Positions 1 through 8,824 of a DNA stretch of 48,546 bases are shown piece by piece (position 1 is the first letter of the stretch; every line of letters begins with the position of its first letter). Position numbers and translations under genes: made by a program. The DNA is taken from assembly GCA_903840265.1 (NCBI GenBank), contig CAIMFH010000056.1, positions 1 through 48,546 of the forward strand. Reading direction: 5' to 3'. Under the pieces are notes generated by a model. The model saw nothing but the letters and a program-made list of their open reading frames with translations, was not told the DNA's origin and made no database searches. The stretch is from an uncultured Schlesneria sp. (GTDB taxonomy: Bacteria > Planctomycetota > Planctomycetia > Planctomycetales > Planctomycetaceae).

Positions 1-213
1 GACCATTCCCTTCGCACCCCATTCGGCGATAAAGAATCGGGCCACGGGGTTTGCTTCAATGAAGACACCGCCGCTCTGACTGAGCAGGATGTACGTCATG
101 AACAGGTCCAGACTACTTACAACGACGTACAGCAGTGTCTCCTGCTGCACCATCGCGGTGCCCAGAATGTCCCGAATGGTCACGGGATTTTGAGAACTTG
201 GTTGACGAGCCAT
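1..213 (-). CDS. Partial membrane protein, DUF5658-like (C-terminus beyond window)
   Basis: The minus-strand frame is open from the ATG at 213 to the window edge and gives 71 N-terminal residues, so the gene is cut off at its 3' end. A GAAGGA Shine-Dalgarno lies about 10 nt before the ATG. After a short polar N-terminus there is a hydrophobic stretch at about residues 27-45, then a short loop with GGVFIEANPVARFF. An Asp inside the first helix followed by a Gly...Glu-x-Asn-Pro loop resembles small DUF5658-type membrane proteins, which have no known function. The family call is tentative because only the start is visible. It reads in the same direction as the isomerase gene just upstream (36 bp gap), so the two may be co-transcribed. 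Confidence 0.55.
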   Translation of the reverse strand, partial: MARQPSSQNPVTIRDILGTAMVQQETLLYVVVSSLDLFMTYILLSQSGGVFIEANPVARFFIAEWGAKGMV

Positions 214-249
214 CCAGGCAGATCCTTCAGCAGTCGAACACGATCGAAG

Positions 250-1194
250 TCATGCCGCGATCAGTTCTCGGAGGCTCTTCAGGTATGGTGGGATGGCGTC
301 CAGTGGTTCTTCTTTCGCCTCGTACTCCAATACCAGAAAGCCGCGGTAGTTGGCTTCCTTCAGAATCTTGACGACGCGAGCCAGATCGGCGGGTTCCTTC
401 TTGCCACTCGGACTCATTTCCACCTTGATTTGAGCATTTACGGCGTACGGTGCGATCTTCTCTAGGTCTGCATAAGGATCGGCCGTACTGAAATTGCCCC
501 CATCAAAATTGACGCCAAACCAAGGCGAAGATTTGACTCCTTCAATGATTTTCAGCATCTGCGCGGGTGTCGCTGTGATGCCGCCGTGATTTTCGAGTGC
601 CAGACTCACCCCTTTGGTCGCGGCATATTCCAACGACTGATTGATACCCGCGATGCACCGTTCGCGAGCGATTTCTTCCGTTTCTCCTTTGGGAACATAG
701 CCGGCGAAGATCCGAATGGCGGGAGCTCCCAAGGCCGCGGAATAGTCGATCCAATCGCGGCACATTTTCAGATTGCGTTCACGGGCCTCACCCTCGGGTA
801 AACAGAAGTCATTGCCGATCGCAGTTCCTGAAATATCGAGCCCCAGGCGAAAGGAGCGTTCCTTCAGACTCATCAGATATTCGTTGGTGATCTCTTTCGG
901 AAAGTAGTATGCCGTCAGTTCGCACCCGTCCAGATCTTGTTCCGCGCAGAAGTCGATGAACTTTTCCAATGAGAACTTGGCGTCACTCAATTGATCGGGC
1001 GTCCAGTTTTTCGGCAAGACGCGATTGAACGAGTACGCGGCAAGGCTCAGTTTCATATGCGACTTGCCATTTCGTTGTGGCGGGGTCGCGGCCAGCATTG
1101 GGCGACCGCCAAACAAAGCAGAGGCGGCAGTGGCGACGCCGAATCGAAGAGCATCGCGTCGCGAAATCAGCAGGTCGGCCAAATTGTGAACCAT
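250..1194 (-). CDS. Tat-exported sugar phosphate isomerase/epimerase (xylose isomerase-like TIM barrel)
   Basis: This 314-residue protein belongs to the AP-endonuclease-2/xylose-isomerase-like TIM-barrel family (PF01261), common in planctomycete carbohydrate loci. The substrate cannot be read from the sequence. The N-terminus carries a twin-arginine signal (SRRDALRFG, Arg12-Arg13) and a hydrophobic Ala-rich stretch ending at PMLA, so Tat export is likely. Likely metal-binding strands are LALENHGG, GVNFDGGNF and VLEYE. The frame stays open further upstream, but the ATG at 1194 puts the Tat motif at the N-terminus and was chosen. The gene is divergent from the ABC ATPase. Family is confident; exact reaction is unknown. 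Confidence 0.85.
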   Translation of the reverse strand: MVHNLADLLISRRDALRFGVATAASALFGGRPMLAATPPQRNGKSHMKLSLAAYSFNRVLPKNWTPDQLSDAKFSLEKFIDFCAEQDLDGCELTAYYFPKEITNEYLMSLKERSFRLGLDISGTAIGNDFCLPEGEARERNLKMCRDWIDYSAALGAPAIRIFAGYVPKGETEEIARERCIAGINQSLEYAATKGVSLALENHGGITATPAQMLKIIEGVKSSPWFGVNFDGGNFSTADPYADLEKIAPYAVNAQIKVEMSPSGKKEPADLARVVKILKEANYRGFLVLEYEAKEEPLDAIPPYLKSLRELIAA

Positions 1195-1310
1195 GACAGG
1201 TGCCCTTATCATGAGGTGGACGAATATCGTGCTTCGCTTATTCTGCCCAGATCGGCCATGGCCCGATAGCGATACCGTTCTGAACTGTGATCGGAAACCC
1301 GGAGTCCGTG

Positions 1311-1991
1311 ATGCCAGCGACGTTAGAGGTTCGACAACTGAATAAGGAATACACGACCGCCGAAGGGCCACTCTCGATCCTGCGCGATCTTGACCTGACA
1401 ATGGAGCGTGGCGAGGCCATTGCTATTACAGGGCCCTCTGGGAGCGGTAAAAGCACTTTCCTGTACGTGATTGGGGCGCTGGATGCTCCCACTTCCGGCG
1501 GCATTTCCCTCGACGGACGCAATCCATTTACCCTGACTTCGGCCCAGCAAGCGGAATTCCGAAATCGGCAGATCGGGTTCGTGTTCCAGGATCATCACCT
1601 GCTGCCTCAGTGTACGGTCCTGGAAAATGTGTTGATCCCCACCTTGCCCGCCAAAGAGGCTACTTCCGACGCGGAATCGCGTGCGAGGAAGTTGCTCGAA
1701 CGAGTCGGCTTGGCAGGACGTATCAATCACCGGCCAGCCCAACTCTCTGGGGGAGAACGTCAACGAGTCGCCGTTTGTCGAGCCCTGATCAATCAGCCGA
1801 TCTTGCTCTTGGCAGATGAACCTACGGGAAACCTGGATCGAGCAACCGCCGAAAGCGTTGGCACGTTGCTGTTGGAATTGAATCGTGAGTTCAACACGCT
1901 GCTCGTTTGTGTCACTCACAGTGCGGAACTCGCCAGTCGCTTTCCGAAACACTGTGAACTGCGTGATGGCAAGCTGGAAACCATGGCGTGA
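1311..1991 (+). CDS. ABC transporter ATP-binding protein, LolD/MacB type
   Basis: A 226-residue ATPase with every ABC motif: Walker A GPSGSGKST, Q-loop FVFQDHHLLP, signature LSGGERQRVA, Walker B ILLLADEPTGNLD and an H-loop VTHS. The EPTGNLD form and the HHLLP Q-loop are typical of the LolD/MacB/FtsE class, which drives lipoprotein release or MacB-like extrusion rather than import. The ATG at 1311 has GGAG six bases upstream; the GTG at 1287 in the same frame has no such site and was rejected. No FtsX/LolC-type permease lies beside it: the flanking genes are an isomerase and hemG on the other strand. Its membrane partner must be encoded elsewhere. The 3' end converges on hemG with a 16-bp gap. 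Confidence 0.9.
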   Translation: MPATLEVRQLNKEYTTAEGPLSILRDLDLTMERGEAIAITGPSGSGKSTFLYVIGALDAPTSGGISLDGRNPFTLTSAQQAEFRNRQIGFVFQDHHLLPQCTVLENVLIPTLPAKEATSDAESRARKLLERVGLAGRINHRPAQLSGGERQRVAVCRALINQPILLLADEPTGNLDRATAESVGTLLLELNREFNTLLVCVTHSAELASRFPKHCELRDGKLETMA

Positions 1992-2007
1992 TTCTGGTGT
2001 CGTCGAG

Positions 2008-3465
2008 CTAAGTGCGTTCTGCATCTCTACCAGACCTGAATATGGTCTCCGCGGCGGCTTCGCCACTGACGATTGAATCGGGGATACCGACGCCACGAAA
2101 GGCGTTCCCCGCCAAGGCGAGTCCCGGGTGAGTCGCCGTCAGAGATTCGAGCCGGTTCACTCGATCAAGGTGACCGACGTGATATTGCGGCATCGCACGC
2201 GGATAACGAACCACAAGTTCGATCTCTGGCGGGCCTTGAATGCCGAAGATGTCTGCCAACTCGTCGCGGACAATCCGCTTCAAAGATGCATCTTCATAGT
2301 CATTCAATTCTGGCTGCATCGCTCCGCCGACAAAGGTGCGCATCAGCACAGAGCCCGCAGGAGCTCGCTCCGGAAACTTGCGACTTGAAAATGAAGTCGC
2401 CAGGATTCGCCGCCGTTCGCGGTGCGGGACGACCAGACCGAACGAATTCAACGGATGGCGAACATTCGCCAACTTATGCGCGGTAACGATGATCGCGCTG
2501 GAGGCATATTCAATTTGATTGAGTTCCGACGAAAGCGCTGGATCCAGTTCCCCGAGCAACTTCGCCGCCTGGTGCGCCGTCGTTGCGACCACGACAGCAT
2601 CAAATAGCTCCTGCGTTCCATTCGCGAGCACAACGCTGTAGCCAGCCGACGAGCCGACTTGGCTCAGTGAATGGATTCGCATACCTGTTCGAACATTGCA
2701 GCCAAGATTAGCCTGTGTTCGTAAGGCGGCAAGAAGTTCCTCCATCCCACCGGCGAACCCCGCGAATAATCCATATCGAGCACCGCCGGAAGTTGTATCC
2801 GATGCCATCGCGCGCTTCGATTTCTTTTCTTTCCGCGAAGCACGAATCAGGCTGCCATACGCGCGCTCCATGTCAAGGAAACGGGGCATTGTCGCGGCAA
2901 GGCTGAGCTTTTCAGGGTCAGAAGTGTAGATCCCTCCGACTAAAGGCTGCACCAGTCGATCGAGTGTTTCGCGTCCAAATCGGCGTCTCACGAAATCCGC
3001 GAGGCTTTCGTCGGCCACATCGCCGGGAGGAACGAAATACTCCATGAGCATTCGCAGCTTGCCCCACGGAGACAGGATCGGCGTCGTCAGAATTGGCCAG
3101 ATCGCAGATGGACTGAGGAGCTGGAATCCCTCGGGTACAGGAACCGGACGTCCATCGAAGAGAACGTGAACTCCCCTGTAACGCGTATCAGTCGCCACGA
3201 GGCGGCTTTCGAGCCCCAGTCTTTTGCAGAGGCCAATCGCTCCGGGCTTGTTCGTCAGAAAACTATCGGCTCCCGTATCAACCAAGTAGTCGTCGATCCG
3301 CTGAGTCCCGATAATCCCGCCGAGACGTGGGCTGGCCTCGAACAATGTGATTTCAAGAGGCGGCAACTGTCCTGCAGAAAGCTCGATCAGGCGATGAGCG
3401 GCTGCTAATCCCGACAGGCCGCCACCGATGATGGCAATTCGCCGACCTTTGACAGGGTTCGTCAT
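2008..3465 (-). CDS. hemG: Protoporphyrinogen oxidase (HemG/HemY type, FAD-dependent)
   Basis: This 485-residue flavoprotein oxidises protoporphyrinogen IX (or coproporphyrinogen III in the coproporphyrin branch) late in haem synthesis. The N-terminal Rossmann motif is IAIIGGGLSGLAAAHR (Gly14-Gly19). A conserved region DTGADSFLTNKPGA follows, and the C-terminal FAD-contacting segment is LAGNAFRGVGIPDSI. Length fits the HemY-type oxygen-dependent enzyme, not the short flavodoxin-like HemG of E. coli. The start lies 41 bp after hemE on the same strand, consistent with a hemE-hemG operon. Which porphyrinogen is preferred cannot be told from sequence. Confidence 0.92.
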   Translation of the reverse strand: MTNPVKGRRIAIIGGGLSGLAAAHRLIELSAGQLPPLEITLFEASPRLGGIIGTQRIDDYLVDTGADSFLTNKPGAIGLCKRLGLESRLVATDTRYRGVHVLFDGRPVPVPEGFQLLSPSAIWPILTTPILSPWGKLRMLMEYFVPPGDVADESLADFVRRRFGRETLDRLVQPLVGGIYTSDPEKLSLAATMPRFLDMERAYGSLIRASRKEKKSKRAMASDTTSGGARYGLFAGFAGGMEELLAALRTQANLGCNVRTGMRIHSLSQVGSSAGYSVVLANGTQELFDAVVVATTAHQAAKLLGELDPALSSELNQIEYASSAIIVTAHKLANVRHPLNSFGLVVPHRERRRILATSFSSRKFPERAPAGSVLMRTFVGGAMQPELNDYEDASLKRIVRDELADIFGIQGPPEIELVVRYPRAMPQYHVGHLDRVNRLESLTATHPGLALAGNAFRGVGIPDSIVSGEAAAETIFRSGRDAERT

Positions 3466-3506
3466 CGCAAGCTACCTGGACCTTAAATGCCGGTCATGAG
3501 TACACG

Positions 3507-4550
3507 TCACTTCTGGCCCATTTCGTGGACCATCTCGACCAAGGCTTTCACATTGTCCGGCGGAACCTCCGGAAAGACCCCATGTCCCAAGTTGAAGATG
3601 TGCCCAGGTCGCCCTTCGGTGGCGTCAAGCACAGCTTTCGCCCGAGATCGCAATGTTGGCAAGTCTGCCATCAGTGACACAGGATCAAGGTTTCCCTGAA
3701 CGGCGACATCGTGACCGACCGTTCGCCATCCATCGGCCAAGTCCACTCGCCAATCCAAGCCGAACACGTTTCCACCCGCCTCGCGAAGCAACGGCAACAG
3801 CGCGGGATTACCCGTCAGGAAGTTGATCACAGGTGCGTCAGGGCGAATTCCTGCGACAACCTGTTTTGTGAAGGGCAGCACGTAGCGACGATAGTCGGCG
3901 GGAGACAAACAACCGGCCCAGCTATCGAAAAGTTGAATGGCCTGACAGCCCGCGTCGACCTGGGCATTGATGTAACGGACCAGGCTGCGAACCAGGCGCT
4001 CCATTAAGGTGCGCCAAGCTCCTTCATCGCAGTACATCATCCGTTTGGTCGAGAGATAATTCTTCGACCCGCCACCTTCGATGACATACGACGCCAGTGT
4101 GAACGGTGCTCCCGCGAACCCCAGCAGCGGAATATCGGCTGGCAAATCACGTCGAATCAGCTTCACGGCGTCGAACACGAACTGCAGCGAATCGACCGTT
4201 TCCAACTCGTGAAATCGATCGACATCGGCCGCGGTGCGGATCGGATTGTGAATGACAGGCCCTTCACCCTTGGCATATTCCAAGTCGATGCCCATCGGTT
4301 CCAGCATCGGCAATAGGTCTGCAAACAGAATCGCCGCGTCGACGCCAAGGACTCTTTGGGCAGTCAGAGTGACTTCCGCGGCCAGTTCCGGCCGTTTGCA
4401 CAACTCGATAAACGTGACCTTGCTGCGAACGGCCATATACTCGGGCAGATACCGTCCCGCTTGGCGCATGATCCAAATGGGCGTGGTGTCTGTCGGTTCG
4501 CGGCGGGCGGCTTTAAGCAGTCGACAATTTTGCAGGGCGGGTGTCAGCAT
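3507..4550 (-). CDS. hemE: Uroporphyrinogen decarboxylase
   Basis: A 347-residue cytosolic enzyme that removes four acetate carboxyls from uroporphyrinogen III to give coproporphyrinogen III. The diagnostic N-terminal signature [15 protein letters not shown] supplies the two substrate-binding arginines (Arg29, Arg33). [11 protein letters not shown] carries the conserved Asp, and [11 protein letters not shown] and [10 protein letters not shown] are further family blocks. Length is normal. A GGAG sits five bases before the ATG. It is followed by hemG and preceded by the sigma-54 activator on the same strand, so the haem genes may be read from a longer rsmD-regulator-hemE-hemG transcript. Confidence 0.97.
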   Translation of the reverse strand: MLTPALQNCRLLKAARREPTDTTPIWIMRQAGRYLPEYMAVRSKVTFIELCKRPELAAEVTLTAQRVLGVDAAILFADLLPMLEPMGIDLEYAKGEGPVIHNPIRTAADVDRFHELETVDSLQFVFDAVKLIRRDLPADIPLLGFAGAPFTLASYVIEGGGSKNYLSTKRMMYCDEGAWRTLMERLVRSLVRYINAQVDAGCQAIQLFDSWAGCLSPADYRRYVLPFTKQVVAGIRPDAPVINFLTGNPALLPLLREAGGNVFGLDWRVDLADGWRTVGHDVAVQGNLDPVSLMADLPTLRSRAKAVLDATEGRPGHIFNLGHGVFPEVPPDNVKALVEMVHEMGQK

Positions 4551-4638
4551 GGGGGCTCCGGAGTGAAATCGAATTGTAGCCGTGACGTTCCCCGGCGAGT
4601 AGCGAGCCTGATTTGATCAAGGTGGCGGTCGCGAAGAA

Positions 4639-6750
4639 TCATTCGGGCAATTCGCCAGCGAGCATTTCGGCGTCCTCGTCTTGCCCCGCTTCGCTCATTC
4701 CCAACTGACGCATCTTGCGATACAGATTGGATCGATGTAACCCCAGCAACCGAGCCGCTTCGCTCATATTGTTACGAACGCGACGAATTCCTCGCCTGAT
4801 GAAGTCCTGCTGGAACTGGTTCGTTGCTTCACTTAGCCCCAGATCCAGCGAAGGTTCATGCGACCGATTCTGATCGGGACTGAGAATGAAGGCTAAATCA
4901 TCTGCGGCGACAACATCGTTCGGAGCCAGAAAGGCAACGCGTTCCATCAGGTTGCGCAACTCTCGCACGTTCCCTGGCCAGGTGTGCGCCTGCATCCGCT
5001 TTCGGGCATCTGCGGATAGTTCCAGCTTTGGACGCCGGGCCTGGATCGCGAATCCATTCAGGAAGTGCTCCGCCAGCGCCAGGATATCTTCGGGACGGTC
5101 ACGTAGTGGCGGCAGATCCAACGTAACGACATTCAACCGGAAGTAGAGATCTTCGCGAAATTTCCGAGCTCGCACCGCTTCGGCCAGATGGGCGTTTGTG
5201 GCAGCGATGACTCGAGCATTGATCGGAATCGCCTGCGAACCGCCAACGCGTGTGATGACTTTTTGCTCCAACACCCGCAGCAGTTTAGCCTGCCCACCGA
5301 GACTCATGTCTCCAATTTCGTCGAGGAAGATCGTCCCTCCTTCGGCCACTTCGAACTTGCCGCGATGCATTTCCCGTGCGTCGGTGAAGGCCCCTTTTTC
5401 GTGACCAAACAGCTCACTCTCGAGCAGTGTCTCAGTCAGTGCGGCACAATTCACCGCAATGAAAGGGCGGTCTGCTCGCGGACCTTGAAAGTGCAAAGTC
5501 TGAGCAACGACTTCCTTGCCGGTGCCGCTTTCGCCAAGGATCAAGACGGGCAAATCGGTTGCTGCCAGCCGACGAATCGTGCTGCGCATCGCCTGCATCG
5601 CAGGACTTTCGCCGATCAGCGAGACCCCCTTAGTCAGTTGTTCTGTTAACTGGCGATGCGAGCGAAGAAGCGATTCGCGTTCCCGCGTATTCTTGAGAGC
5701 AATCGCGACCTGGATCGACAGGTCATCCAGCGTCGTTTCGTCGTCGGCGGTGAAAGTGCCGTCGTTTTTGTTGATGACTTCGAAAGCACCCAGCAACTTG
5801 TGCTCGCCATCGAATAGGGGAGCACAAAGCAAATTTCGGGTCTTATAGCCGCTCGCCACATCCACCTTCCGGCTGAATCTGGCATCGTGATAGGCGTCAT
5901 CCACACGCAATAATTTCGCGGAGTGAATCACCTCGCCGACGATGCCAGTGCGATCCGAAAAACGCAGCGAATTCCCTTCCACCCCCAGCGCAGGACAGGC
6001 AACGACTTCTTGATGTTCGCGATCCCAGAGGAAAATGCTGGCTCGGTCGCATCGCAAAATTCGCACGGCTTCGCGCGCGATCAGTTCCAATAGCGGCTCG
6101 GTTTCTTGAACCGTAGAGAGCTTCAAGGAGACTTTCAAAATCCCACGCAGACATTCAATTCGATGGTCCGCGCGACCTCGATCCGAGAGGATGTCCAGGC
6201 AGGACCCTAATGTCCGCGCGATTCCGACTGTGAGCGGGAGGATCTCCGCGGAAAGGTGCCGCCCCACGAATGTCAGGACTCGACCGCCGCTCAGCTTCGT
6301 TCGGACGGGTACGGCGATCAGTGTGCCAACCGCGGGGCCTTCGAGAGTTGTGGCGACTCCGCTATCCCGATCCAGCACATCAGCGAGGAGATCGCGCGGA
6401 ATATCCGCGCTGTTCCAGCGACCGGACTGAACCGTGACAACCCAGTTGGGGGCTCGGTCAAACAGGCCAACGCCGCTGGCACCGAGTTCACCACAGATGT
6501 CTGCGAGTTGCTGTCGAAGAAAATCTTCCTCCACGGAAGCAACGGCGACAGATTCGATCAGCCGCTCGATGATTCCGATCATCTGCGGAGCGTCGGAGAC
6601 GGGAAACTGGTGACTGACTTCCGACCACGCAATCCATCGGGCGGCCACGGGAATCTCACTTTCGCAGAAAACGGCACTTACGGGATTTCCTACGGAAATC
6701 CGAATCAACTTCGCTCCTGCCGTATTGTTGACACGAAACGGCGGAAACAT
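4639..6750 (-). CDS. Sigma-54-dependent transcriptional activator, GAF-AAA+-Fis
   Basis: An NtrC-class enhancer-binding protein of 703 residues from the ATG at 6750. A GTG at 6810 would add 20 residues; neither start has a clear Shine-Dalgarno. The N-terminal third is a poorly conserved sensor region, followed by a GAF domain (about residues 200-355). The AAA+ domain (about 380-605) has Walker A GESGTGKE, Walker B GGTIFLDEIGD and the arginine-rich FREDLYFRLNVV block. The sigma-54 contact loop reads GAFTDA rather than the usual GAFTGA. A Fis-type helix-turn-helix (LLGLHRSNLYRKMRQLGM) is near the C-terminus. It lies between rsmD and hemE on one strand. The ligand of the GAF domain and the target promoters are unknown. 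Confidence 0.9.
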   Translation of the reverse strand: MFPPFRVNNTAGAKLIRISVGNPVSAVFCESEIPVAARWIAWSEVSHQFPVSDAPQMIGIIERLIESVAVASVEEDFLRQQLADICGELGASGVGLFDRAPNWVVTVQSGRWNSADIPRDLLADVLDRDSGVATTLEGPAVGTLIAVPVRTKLSGGRVLTFVGRHLSAEILPLTVGIARTLGSCLDILSDRGRADHRIECLRGILKVSLKLSTVQETEPLLELIAREAVRILRCDRASIFLWDREHQEVVACPALGVEGNSLRFSDRTGIVGEVIHSAKLLRVDDAYHDARFSRKVDVASGYKTRNLLCAPLFDGEHKLLGAFEVINKNDGTFTADDETTLDDLSIQVAIALKNTRERESLLRSHRQLTEQLTKGVSLIGESPAMQAMRSTIRRLAATDLPVLILGESGTGKEVVAQTLHFQGPRADRPFIAVNCAALTETLLESELFGHEKGAFTDAREMHRGKFEVAEGGTIFLDEIGDMSLGGQAKLLRVLEQKVITRVGGSQAIPINARVIAATNAHLAEAVRARKFREDLYFRLNVVTLDLPPLRDRPEDILALAEHFLNGFAIQARRPKLELSADARKRMQAHTWPGNVRELRNLMERVAFLAPNDVVAADDLAFILSPDQNRSHEPSLDLGLSEATNQFQQDFIRRGIRRVRNNMSEAARLLGLHRSNLYRKMRQLGMSEAGQDEDAEMLAGELPE

Positions 6751-6833
6751 GCGTCGAAATGATACCGCTTCGCGACAAGTTTTCCAGAGACTGACGACAG
6801 ACGAGGGCACAGATGTCGTCTAATGGATTTGAA

Positions 6834-7499
6834 TTAGCCTTGAACTTCGCCTTCTTCAGTGACCGGCTGGTCATCTGAATCCGCATCCAACTCGGGCTCG
6901 GGCGGTAGCTCTTCGGTAGCGATCGACTCTTTGCGCAACAAATGCATATCCATCCCACCCGAATTCAAAACGCGGAACGGAACCCAATTCTCGGGCAGAT
7001 CAAACTCACTTTCTGTCGGCGTCCGCAGCACCATCAGGGCGTTGGGAGTCGTCAGATCATCCTTCGTCAAACGAAGTAGGGATCGATAAAGGGGGGATCC
7101 GCGCTTCAACTTCTTAATCATGGCGTAGGGGGGATCAAAGAACACGACATCATACGGAAACCATCCGGCATCGCCCTGTGCCTTGAACGAGCAGCGAAGG
7201 CAGTCGACTCGCCAGCACAGCGTTTTTTCCGTTACCTGAAGTGCGGTCGCGTTTTGAATCAGGAGCTCGTGAGCTCGATGGTCCTGCTCGCAGCAGACGA
7301 CGCTCTTCGCTCCTCGGCTCAACGCTTCGAATCCCAACGATCCGGTCCCCGAGTACACATCCAAGACCCGCTTTCCGGGCAGAAGGTCTCGAATATGATC
7401 GAACAGCTTCACCTTCGCACGATCAGTGATCGGACGCGTATTTTGCCCAGGATTTGCCAGCAGCTTTCGCCGCCGTAGATCACCCGCTACGATTCTCAT
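6834..7499 (-). CDS. rsmD: 16S rRNA (guanine(966)-N(2))-methyltransferase
   Basis: A 221-residue SAM-dependent enzyme that methylates N2 of G966 in 16S rRNA. It begins with the family start MRIVAGDLRRRKL and has TRPITDRAKVKLFD, the SAM-binding motif LDVYSGTGSLGFEALSRGA (residues 46-64) and the catalytic DPPY at 122-125. The last 20 or so residues are an acidic tail (PPEPELDADSDD) beyond the usual end of the family and may be lineage-specific. It is divergent from truD, another RNA-modifying enzyme, across 142 bp, and heads the minus-strand run that continues into the sigma-54 activator. Confidence 0.93.
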   Translation of the reverse strand: MRIVAGDLRRRKLLANPGQNTRPITDRAKVKLFDHIRDLLPGKRVLDVYSGTGSLGFEALSRGAKSVVCCEQDHRAHELLIQNATALQVTEKTLCWRVDCLRCSFKAQGDAGWFPYDVVFFDPPYAMIKKLKRGSPLYRSLLRLTKDDLTTPNALMVLRTPTESEFDLPENWVPFRVLNSGGMDMHLLRKESIATEELPPEPELDADSDDQPVTEEGEVQG

Positions 7500-7641
7500 T
7501 CCACCGCCTGTACTGCCAAAGTCAGTCGCGTCCGGGCTATTTGCTGCCCCGCGAAATGCGACAATCCAAGTCGACAGCGTAGAGCGTCCCTGCCGAGACC
7601 GTCAAGGACGTAGCGACTTTCAGAAGATTTGCCCGCCGGAA

Positions 7642-8802
7642 ATGAGAATTGTGATGAGTGATACGATGAGTGATACTTCGTCTGAATCCGTACCAAATGA
7701 GACACAAAACGCAGAGCCATCCGCATTCACACTGCCCTATTTGACGGTGGATCTGCCGGGCATTGGTGGTCGTTGGAAAGATGAACCGGAAGACTTTGTC
7801 GTCGAAGAGATTCCCGCCTATGAACCTGCGGGGGCTGGCGAACATCTGTTCCTCTGGATAGAAAAACGTGACGTTTCCGCGAAGGATCTCGTCCATCATG
7901 TCGGCCGCACATTGCGCTGTTCGCCGCGGGACATCGGCGTTGCCGGCTTGAAAGATCGCCGCGCAATCACGCGGCAATACATCTCCGTCCCAGCTAAGTT
8001 GGCTGCAGAAGTCCCTCAGATCGACACGGACAAGATCAAAGTACTTCGCTCCGAATTGCATGGAAATAAGCTGCGTACAGGCCATCTTCGCGGGAATCGG
8101 TTCACCATCGTGATTCGCGATGTGGGTGAATCAGCCGCGGAACGAGCCGCCGCAATTCTTCGGCGAATCCAATTGATGGGATTCCCTAACTACTATGGAA
8201 GTCAACGTTTCGGCCATAATCGAGAGACGCTGCGGCTGGGCCTGGACCTGCTGACCGGCCGCAAGAAGTCCAAGGACATTCCGGGAGCCCAGCGTCGGTT
8301 TCTGCTGCGACTTTCGCTTTCCGCGGTTCAATCAGACCTGTTTAACCAAGCGATTGCCGAGCGGATGACGGACGGCCTGCTTCACAAAGTTCTCTCGGGC
8401 GATGTGATGGAAGTCGTTGCGTCAGGCGGGAAGTTCGTCGCGACAGATGTGGCGGCCGAGCAACCACGCTACGACTCGGGCGAGACCGCCGTCACGGGCC
8501 CCATGTTCGGACTGAAAATGCGCGAGCCCACAGGCCAAGCCCAGGAGTTCGAGCAAGACCTGCTGGCTCGCAGTGGTCTGGGTCCCGAGCACTTCTCGAA
8601 GTACCTGAACCTGATGAACGGAACACGCCGATCCTACGTCATTCGTCCGGGTGAACTCGACATTAGCCCGGTGGCAGACGGACTACGATTTCAGTTCACA
8701 CTCCCCAGCGGCGTCTATGCGACGATACTGTTGCGAGAGTTCATGAAGTCGGATGACCTGCCGAGTGTGCCCGAAGCGGAAGATGGTAGCGACGAGGATT
8801 GA
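7642..8802 (+). CDS. truD: tRNA pseudouridine(13) synthase TruD
   Basis: A 386-residue pseudouridine synthase acting on U13 of tRNA. The catalytic motif is GLKDRRAITRQYISV, with the nucleophilic Asp at residue 105. Other TruD blocks are DFVVEEIPAY, FPNYYGSQRFGHN and the TRRSYVIRP region near the C-terminus. The frame is open upstream to 7426, but the first 70 or so codons overlap rsmD and look non-coding. Three nearby ATGs (7642, 7654, 7666) are possible starts, and 7642 was taken as the first. The N-terminal 25 residues are low-complexity. It converges on the sulfatase gene with a 22-bp gap. Confidence 0.92.
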   Translation: MRIVMSDTMSDTSSESVPNETQNAEPSAFTLPYLTVDLPGIGGRWKDEPEDFVVEEIPAYEPAGAGEHLFLWIEKRDVSAKDLVHHVGRTLRCSPRDIGVAGLKDRRAITRQYISVPAKLAAEVPQIDTDKIKVLRSELHGNKLRTGHLRGNRFTIVIRDVGESAAERAAAILRRIQLMGFPNYYGSQRFGHNRETLRLGLDLLTGRKKSKDIPGAQRRFLLRLSLSAVQSDLFNQAIAERMTDGLLHKVLSGDVMEVVASGGKFVATDVAAEQPRYDSGETAVTGPMFGLKMREPTGQAQEFEQDLLARSGLGPEHFSKYLNLMNGTRRSYVIRPGELDISPVADGLRFQFTLPSGVYATILLREFMKSDDLPSVPEAEDGSDED

Positions 8803-8824
8803 GCCCGTCTCCATTTGGAAGAGC

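Noticed and set aside
1323-2096. 257-codon minus-strand frame over the ABC ATPase gene
   Set aside because: Shadow frame antisense to a confident gene with all ABC motifs; its translation shows no family resemblance.
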